A DNA stretch of 11,181 bases, taken from contig ONQU01000131.1 of assembly GCA_900320035.1 (NCBI GenBank), positions 1 through 11,181 on the forward strand, written 5' to 3'. Shown piece by piece: positions 6,940-11,181 of this stretch (the first letter of the stretch is position 1; every line of letters begins with the position of its first letter). Origin of the DNA: an uncultured Rhodospirillaceae bacterium. Lineage in GTDB: Bacteria; Pseudomonadota; Alphaproteobacteria; RF32; CAG-239. The translations under genes and the position numbers were made by a program. The notes beneath the pieces are model-generated. The model was not told the DNA's origin. It ran no database searches and saw nothing but the letters and a program-made list of their open reading frames with translations.

Positions 6940-7824
6940 ATGTCAAATCAAGCTAAAATAGCAACGGCAAAACCGCTTTCTTTAGCGGTTCATTTGCATT
7001 TGTATTATATAGAAATGTGGTCGGATATCAAACGCTATTTGCAGAATATCGGTGATTATCCGTATGATCTATACGTAACCATGGTGCAAGAGAATAAGGA
7101 ACTGGTTGCCGATATAAGGGCTTTTCATCCACAGACAAAAGTGTGGGTGGTTGAAAACAGAGGTTATGATGTCGGACCATTTGTTTATTTTTTGCATCAA
7201 ATTGACTTAGATCAATATGATTTGATTTTGAAAATTCATTCAAAAACACCATTTGGCAGAGGTTTGACACATTTAGGGCGCTATTTTTTAAATCGACACG
7301 AATGGACAAACCTATTGTTTCAAGGTCTTTTAGAGTCGGAAAATTTATTTCACAAAATTATTAAAGCATTTGAACAAGATGAAAAATTGGGACTTGTTGG
7401 TACGAAATATTGTATAACATCACAAATCCAAACCTTTAAGCATATAATGCAGAAGTTATCCGATACCATAACAAAATTAGGATTTGCAATGCCCAAGAAA
7501 CCAGCATATGTTGCTGGGACAATGTTTATGATGAGAGGTTCATTACTAAAAATAATTCGAAATAATTTTAAATTTGAAGATTTTGAGCCGACAAATGGTA
7601 AAATAAAAGATGGTACTTTGGCTCATATGATGGAACGTTTGTTTGGCGTTATCACGATGGTTCAGGGGTACAAAATCAGCAGTTTTGATAGGAACAGATA
7701 TTTTGAAATTCACTATATTTTATCATGGTTATGGTATCAAGTGTATTGTAAAAAGATTACAAATAAAGGATATTTATTGATAAAAATATGCAAGATTCCG
7801 GTTTGGCATCAAAAAGTAAGATGA
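6940..7824 (+). CDS. RgpF-like rhamnan-synthesis-family protein (surface glycan assembly)
   Basis: This 294-residue protein resembles the rhamnan synthesis F family (RgpF), found in O-antigen, capsule and rhamnose-glucose polysaccharide loci, where members are regarded as glycosyltransferases. Family-like segments are LAVHLHLYYIEMW (15-27), YDLYVTM (42-48), ENRGYDVGPF (72-81), YDLILKIHSK (93-102), YVAGTMFMMRG (190-200) and LAHMMERLFG (227-236). It has no signal peptide or clear transmembrane helix, so it likely acts at the cytoplasmic face. The start has AAGGA at 6928-6932 with 7-nt spacing and its own promoter. Its 3' half is visibly richer in A and T than the housekeeping genes. A 7-bp hairpin lies in codons 11-17. 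The exact sugar and acceptor are unknown. Confidence 0.82.
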   Translation: MSNQAKIATAKPLSLAVHLHLYYIEMWSDIKRYLQNIGDYPYDLYVTMVQENKELVADIRAFHPQTKVWVVENRGYDVGPFVYFLHQIDLDQYDLILKIHSKTPFGRGLTHLGRYFLNRHEWTNLLFQGLLESENLFHKIIKAFEQDEKLGLVGTKYCITSQIQTFKHIMQKLSDTITKLGFAMPKKPAYVAGTMFMMRGSLLKIIRNNFKFEDFEPTNGKIKDGTLAHMMERLFGVITMVQGYKISSFDRNRYFEIHYILSWLWYQVYCKKITNKGYLLIKICKIPVWHQKVR

Positions 7825-7864
7825 GCCTGAAACGAACAATTAATTATAATATTTGGTAAAAATG

Positions 7865-7893
7865 AGACTTATAGTCGATAGACTTATAGTCTA
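7865..7893 (+). promoter_or_regulatory. tandem C-box operator (two GACTTATAGTC sites)
   Basis: AGACTTATAGTC occurs at 7865-7876 and identically at 7880-7891. Each has the dyad GACT-TAT-AGTC, and the second extends to TAGACT-TAT-AGTCTA (7879-7893). The 15-bp period and the GACTnnnAGTC core match, as I recall them, the left and right operators of R-M controller proteins such as C.PvuII and C.Esp1396I. In those systems a dimer on the distal site activates, and a second dimer on the proximal site represses, the C gene promoter. The site ends 40 nt before the start of a C-protein-like XRE gene. A weak promoter, TAGTCG (7872-7877), 18 bp, TAAAAT (7896-7901), could be the target; a poor -35 would suit activator dependence. 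Confidence 0.85.
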
Positions 7894-7902
7894 CATAAAA
7901 TT

Positions 7903-7931
7903 AAACTCTCTTTCGTTGAAGGAGAGTTTTT
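7903..7931 (+). terminator. hairpin with T-tract burying the ribosome binding site of the XRE gene
   Basis: AAACTCTCTTTC (7903-7914) pairs with GAAGGAGAGTTT (7918-7929) around the loop GTT: 12 bp with one G-U. The stem runs into a TTTTT tract (7927-7931) that abuts the ATG at 7932. The Shine-Dalgarno AAGGAG (7919-7924) lies wholly in the 3' arm. The element could end transcription of the RgpF-like gene, attenuate the XRE operon, sequester its ribosome binding site, or combine these. It is the only terminator-like structure between 7824 and 7932. Confidence 0.7.
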
Positions 7932-8159
7932 ATGATTCAAAAACAAGTCGGATTAAGAATTAAAGAAATCAGACATGCAAAAAAATTATCACAGGAAGAG
8001 TGTTCTTTTAATGTTGAATTGGATAGGACATATTGGTCGAGTGTAGAACGTGGTTTACGTAATATATCTATTAATAATTTACATAAAATTTGCCTATCAT
8101 TTGGAATCTCACTGAAAGACTTTTTTGATTCCGATATTTTTGAAGATGATGGAAAATAA
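7932..8159 (+). CDS. XRE-family regulator resembling R-M controller (C) proteins
   Basis: A 75-residue, single-domain helix-turn-helix protein, the usual size of restriction-modification C proteins. The domain covers about 6-65: GLRIKEIRHAKKLSQEECSF (helices 1-2), LDRTYWSSVERGLRNISI (30-47, recognition helix and following loop) and LHKICLSFGISLKDFF (dimerising helices). The pattern LDRTYxSxxER-x-x-RN is the one carried by C.Esp1396I-type controllers; Trp35 replaces the common Ile. The upstream tandem GACTTATAGTC sites are the classical targets of such proteins, so autoregulation by activation then repression is inferred. No endonuclease or methyltransferase is nearby; what follows, in probable operon, is a small tail-repeat protein and two glycosyltransferases. 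Translation may be limited by the hairpin over its AAGGAG site. DRTY also occurs in other XRE proteins, so the C-boxes carry much of the argument. Confidence 0.88.
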   Translation: MIQKQVGLRIKEIRHAKKLSQEECSFNVELDRTYWSSVERGLRNISINNLHKICLSFGISLKDFFDSDIFEDDGK

Positions 8160-8173
8160 GGAAAGAATTAATT

Positions 8174-8380
8174 ATGATTGAGCAAGGTCAAAAATGCGAG
8201 CGAAATGTAAAATTGTTTACCTTTATTCCTATTTATAGTTGGACGATTCGGGGGATGAAAAAAAAGTGGAAAATATTTGGTTTACCATTACTAAAACGCA
8301 CAACCAGTCAAGACGGTTGTGAAACTAAGTATTATTTTTGTGGTGTATTACTGATGAAAGTTGTTAAAAAATATAAGTAA
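8174..8380 (+). CDS. small protein of hydrophobic 'F-x-I-P-L-L-K' tail repeats
   Basis: A 68-residue, strongly basic protein with no known domain that I can name. It consists mainly of three related hydrophobic/basic units: VKLFTFIPIYSW (12-23), WKIFGLPLLKR (32-42) and YYFCGVLLMKV (53-63). Similar units occur as C-terminal tails of glycosyltransferases from surface-polysaccharide loci, and the next gene's GT2 ends in YYLFNLIPIFK. I infer that it is a free-standing version of that tail, possibly for membrane-surface association or for complexing glycosyltransferases. It could instead be the remnant of a truncated larger enzyme. An AAGGAA site at 8158-8163, overlapping the stop of the XRE gene, supports translation and coupling. 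Confidence 0.65.
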   Translation: MIEQGQKCERNVKLFTFIPIYSWTIRGMKKKWKIFGLPLLKRTTSQDGCETKYYFCGVLLMKVVKKYK

Positions 8381-8403
8381 TCGTAAACCAAGGTAGAGCA
8401 ATA

Positions 8404-9135
8404 ATGACTAAAAATCTCTCAATTATTACTATTTGCTATAACAATAAAGATGAAATAGCACGCACTTGTGAAAGCATTATCAAACAGACATGGCAGGACT
8501 TTGAATGGCTCGTCATTGACGGGGGTTCAACGGATGGAACGTTGGATATTCTGCAAAAGTACAGACATCGCATTAATATATTAATTTCCGAACCGGATAC
8601 CGGTATTTATAATGCCATGAATAAAGGAATTAAGTTGGCTCATGGTGAGTGGCTTAATTTTATGAATGGTGGTGATAATTTTGCCTCAGATGATGCCTTA
8701 GAACGGGTATTCAAAGATAAAACATATACGTCCGATATTTTATATGGTAATATGAATTTTATCAGACCCGAAAAATCTATACGTGTAAATCAATTTCCCA
8801 TAAAATTATCAAAAAATTTTTTCTATCATAGTTGTATCAGCCATCAGGCTTCATTTATTAAGAAAGATTTATTTGAAAAATATGGTTTGTATGATGAAAG
8901 TTATAGAATTGTCGCTGATTGGGAAAAATGGTTGCTGTTTTTACAAAGCGGATGTAAATTTCAACATATCGATGTAACGGTGACTGATTTTTACAGTGGC
9001 GGTATCAGTTCGAAGATGAGTGAAAAACATTTACAAGAAAGAAAAAAAGTTTTTCAAAAATATTATGTGCAAACAGATTGTACATATTATCTGTTTAATT
9101 TAATACCGATATTTAAAACGCATACAATCGAATAG
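8404..9135 (+). CDS. family 2 glycosyltransferase (WcaA-like)
   Basis: A 243-residue GT-A-fold transferase that would add a sugar from a nucleotide-sugar donor to a growing surface glycan at the cytoplasmic membrane face. It begins with the GT2 nucleotide-binding strand (LSIITICYNN, 5-14). Asp39 lies in VIDGGSTDGT (37-46), EPDTGIYNAMNKGI spans 63-76, and the metal/nucleotide-binding DXD equivalent is MNGGD (87-91). SHQASFIKK (146-154) and ADWE (171-174, likely catalytic base region) follow. The fold resembles colanic-acid and O-antigen GT2 enzymes; donor and acceptor cannot be read from sequence. The C-terminus carries a hydrophobic tail YYLFNLIPIFK (228-238), like the units in the preceding small protein. 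An AAGGTAG site at 8390-8396 supports the start. AT-rich composition suggests the same accessory block as its neighbours. Confidence 0.92.
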   Translation: MTKNLSIITICYNNKDEIARTCESIIKQTWQDFEWLVIDGGSTDGTLDILQKYRHRINILISEPDTGIYNAMNKGIKLAHGEWLNFMNGGDNFASDDALERVFKDKTYTSDILYGNMNFIRPEKSIRVNQFPIKLSKNFFYHSCISHQASFIKKDLFEKYGLYDESYRIVADWEKWLLFLQSGCKFQHIDVTVTDFYSGGISSKMSEKHLQERKKVFQKYYVQTDCTYYLFNLIPIFKTHTIE

Positions 9136-9224
9136 AGTTTTGTGCATAACCTAATGACACTTCTTTGAAAATTATTCAAAATGCTTTAAGTTGTCATCTA
9201 TTAGTAAGATTCAAGGATAAGTCA

Positions 9225-10376
9225 ATGAATAATAATGAAAAGGAAATGGTCATATTGCAGGTTTTACCGGAACTTAATCAAGGTGGTGTAGAGCTTGGTA
9301 CAATCGAAATAGCGTCGGAACTGCAAAAGCGCGGCATTGAAAATTATGTAGCTTCGGCCGGTGGCAGAATGGCTTATAATTTAGAGCGTATGAAGGTTAA
9401 GCACTTTACTTTACCGCTGAAGACTAAAAATATTTTCAAGCTATACCTTAATTCATGGCGTTTAAGTAAAATTATTAAAGAATATGGTATTACCATTGTT
9501 CATGCCCGTTCAAGAGCACCGGCTTGGAGTGCTTATTGGGCGGCTAAACGTTGCGGCGTGCATTTTATGACGACGTTTCATGGTACATATGGTTTGGGAC
9601 CGTGGGGAATTAAAAAAATTTACAATAAAATTATGACATATGGTGAACGTGTTATCGCCATTTCCAGCCATATTAAAGAGCATATTATCAAAAATTATGG
9701 TACCGATGAGCAGAAAATTCGCCAAGTTGCTCGTTGTGTTAATTTGGAAAATTTTGATATTGAAAACACTTCGGCAGAACGGATGATTAAACTTTTGGAG
9801 GAAAATAATATTCCAGAAGATAAGCCGCTGATAACTTTAATTGGTCGTTTAACTAATTGGAAGGGGCAAAAATTGCTTATTGAAGCGTTGGCAAAGATTA
9901 AAGATGAAGATTTTCATTGTCTTCTCATCGGCGATGACCAAGGGCGCGTTAAATATAGTGAAGAATTGCGGCAGATGATTGAAAAATATAACATGAAGGA
10001 TCGTTATACCTTTATTCGTCATGTCAGCGATGTACCGGCGGCAATGATGATTTCGGAAGTTGTGTTGTCAACGTCTATTGAACCGGAAGCATTCGGCCGT
10101 ATTGCTATTGAAGGACAGGCCATGGGGCGCATTGTGGTGGCATCTGATATCGGTGGTTCAAAGGAAACGGTGATAGATGGGGTGACCGGTAAGCTGTTTA
10201 AGAGCGGTGATGCTGATGATTTGGCGCAAGCACTGCTTTGGGCCTTACGGCTTTCCAGTGAAGAAAAGCAAAAAATTGGTGCTGCCGCTGTAAAAAATGT
10301 AAAAGAACATTTTACAAAACAAATTATGTGTGATAAAACAATTGCGGTTTATGAAGAATTAAGCCGAGAAAATTAA
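9225..10376 (+). CDS. family 4 glycosyltransferase (GT-B), LPS/surface glycan
   Basis: Retaining GT-B glycosyltransferase of 383 residues. The N-terminal acceptor domain starts with VLPELNQGGVELGTIEIA (13-30), where the glycine-rich loop is typical. HARSRAPAWSA (93-103), FHGTYG (118-123) and VIAISSHIK (143-151) follow. The C-terminal donor domain has IGRLTNWKGQ (206-215, with Arg208 and Lys213 contacting the donor phosphates) and the family's E-x7-E motif, Glu288 and Glu296 in EAFGRIAIE. The overall pattern is that of alphaproteobacterial LPS-type GT4 enzymes. A longer frame opens at TTG 9165, but ATG 9225 has an AAGGA site (9214-9218) with about 7-nt spacing and matches the domain start, so I use it. 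Its codon use is closer to the core genes than the GT2 gene. Only 26 bp separate it from thrS. Confidence 0.93.
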   Translation: MNNNEKEMVILQVLPELNQGGVELGTIEIASELQKRGIENYVASAGGRMAYNLERMKVKHFTLPLKTKNIFKLYLNSWRLSKIIKEYGITIVHARSRAPAWSAYWAAKRCGVHFMTTFHGTYGLGPWGIKKIYNKIMTYGERVIAISSHIKEHIIKNYGTDEQKIRQVARCVNLENFDIENTSAERMIKLLEENNIPEDKPLITLIGRLTNWKGQKLLIEALAKIKDEDFHCLLIGDDQGRVKYSEELRQMIEKYNMKDRYTFIRHVSDVPAAMMISEVVLSTSIEPEAFGRIAIEGQAMGRIVVASDIGGSKETVIDGVTGKLFKSGDADDLAQALLWALRLSSEEKQKIGAAAVKNVKEHFTKQIMCDKTIAVYEELSREN

Positions 10377-10402
10377 TTTTTTAATAATAATGAGGTAGAA
10401 AA

Positions 10403-11181
10403 ATGGTTAAAATTCAATTGCCTGATGGCAGTATTATGGAAGAAAAAGATGGTATTTCCGGTTTAGAAATTGCCGAAAAGATTAGTTCAGGATTAGCCAA
10501 AGCGGCTCTAGCCGTTAAAGTTAATGATACATTGCAAGACTTAACTGCTCCGATAACAACCGATTCTACACTCACTATTATCACCGCCAAAGACGCAGAC
10601 GGTTTACATATTTTGCGTCACTCTTGTGCTCATATTATGGCTGAGGCCGTGCAGGAATTATGGCCGGATACGCAAGTGACTATTGGTCCGGCAATTGAAA
10701 ACGGATTTTATTATGACTTTGCGCGTAAAGAGCCGTTTACAACGGAAGATTTTGCTCTGATTGAAGCGAAAATGCACGATATTGTGAAACGTGATGAAAA
10801 AATTGAGCGAATCGTTATGCCTCGTGAAGAAGCAATTAAATTCTTTAAGCAAAAAGGTGAAACTTATAAGGTGCAAATTATTGAAGATTTACCGGAAGGC
10901 GAAACAATTACGCTTTATCGTCAAGGTAATTATACCGATTTATGCCGCGGTCCACACGTTCCATCAACCGCCAAAGTCGGTGATGCTTTCAAATTGACCA
11001 AAGTAGCCGGTGCTTATTGGCGCGGTGATTCTAACAATGAAATGTTGCAACGTTTGTATGCAACGGCATGGGGTAATAAAAAAGATTTAGAGGCTTATAT
11101 CACCATGCTGGAAGAAGCCGCTAAACGTGACCACCGTAAGCTCGGTAAGGAAATGGATTTGTTCCATTTTGAGCCGGAATA
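10403..11181 (+). CDS. thrS: threonyl-tRNA synthetase, 5' part (cut by window end)
   Basis: The frame is open from ATG 10403 to the window edge, giving 259 residues of an enzyme normally about 640 long that charges tRNA-Thr with threonine. The visible part holds the TGS domain (about 1-61, VKIQLPDGSIMEE start) and the N2 editing domain that hydrolyses Ser-tRNA-Thr. The editing domain shows H73-S-C-A-H77 (HxxxH motif), GPAIENGFYYDF (95-106) and CRGPHVPST (181-189) with Cys181 and His185. The catalytic class II core only begins at the end (KEMDLFHFEPE). A GAGGTAG site (10392-10398) supports the start. No leader ORF, T-box or independent promoter is visible in the 26-bp gap after the GT4 gene, so read-through from the glycan operon, or a promoter inside the GT4 gene, must supply transcription. 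Confidence 0.96.
   Translation, partial: MVKIQLPDGSIMEEKDGISGLEIAEKISSGLAKAALAVKVNDTLQDLTAPITTDSTLTIITAKDADGLHILRHSCAHIMAEAVQELWPDTQVTIGPAIENGFYYDFARKEPFTTEDFALIEAKMHDIVKRDEKIERIVMPREEAIKFFKQKGETYKVQIIEDLPEGETITLYRQGNYTDLCRGPHVPSTAKVGDAFKLTKVAGAYWRGDSNNEMLQRLYATAWGNKKDLEAYITMLEEAAKRDHRKLGKEMDLFHFEPE

Noticed and set aside
8299..8321. CACAACC/GGTTGTG inverted repeat inside the small tail-repeat gene
   Set aside because: Coding position, 9-nt loop and no T-tract; no function can be argued.
7800..9200. Restriction endonuclease or DNA methyltransferase accompanying the C protein
   Set aside because: Neighbouring genes were read for methyltransferase motifs (FxGxG, DPPY/NPPY/PCQ) and nuclease motifs; none were found, and the adjacent proteins are glycan enzymes.
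9165..9224. Upstream TTG start extending the GT4 protein by 20 residues
   Set aside because: The ATG at 9225 has a well-spaced AAGGA site and matches the usual domain start; the added residues look like translated intergenic DNA.
1..11181. CRISPR arrays, tRNA or rRNA genes, insertion sequences
   Set aside because: No regularly spaced repeats, tRNA-like cloverleaf, rRNA-like segment or transposase was recognised on either strand.

Overview
The window looks like chromosomal DNA of a fairly AT-rich alphaproteobacterium. The recO-parC order, a ParC ending in the alphaproteobacterial 'ELxxWLGxRAQxGK...GFPKSNKF' style, a RecO with the 'CAVTGxxEDLxYxSPKTGRAV' segment and an alphaproteobacterial-type GT4 enzyme all point this way. 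KdsA and several glycosyltransferases indicate a Gram-negative envelope with Kdo-containing LPS and surface glycan. An uncultured, host-associated lineage is my guess from the composition; the sequence does not prove it.

Layout. (1) 1-3853, plus strand: a tightly packed housekeeping run of kdsA (Kdo-8-phosphate synthase), recO (recombination repair) and parC (topoisomerase IV subunit A), with 7-9 bp gaps and Shine-Dalgarno sites at or next to the preceding stop codons. (2) 3923-4543, plus strand: a small secreted MORN_2-type repeat protein. (3) 4566-5996, minus strand: an eight-unit TPR protein and an unrecognised 104-residue protein. Each has its own TTGACA promoter, and a clean intrinsic terminator separates them. 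(4) 6146-6853, plus strand: a divergent AhpC/Prx-like peroxiredoxin with a cysteine-rich N-terminal extension. (5) 6940-10376, plus strand: a surface-glycan block made of an RgpF-like protein, a small XRE regulator, a 68-residue protein built of hydrophobic tail repeats, a GT2 and a GT4 glycosyltransferase. (6) 10403 to the end: the 5' part of thrS.

The most interesting element is at 7865-8159. The 75-residue XRE protein carries the LDRTY...ER..RN helix-turn-helix signature of restriction-modification controller (C) proteins. Directly upstream lie two tandem copies of GACTTATAGTC with a 15-bp period, which is the classical C-box operator architecture. No restriction endonuclease or methyltransferase gene is in the window; the genes downstream encode glycan synthesis. 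This suggests a controller protein that has been separated from R-M and reused to time expression of a surface-polysaccharide operon, possibly reading into thrS. Between operator and start codon there is a 12-bp hairpin that buries the ribosome binding site and resembles an intrinsic terminator, so a second, RNA-level control layer is possible.
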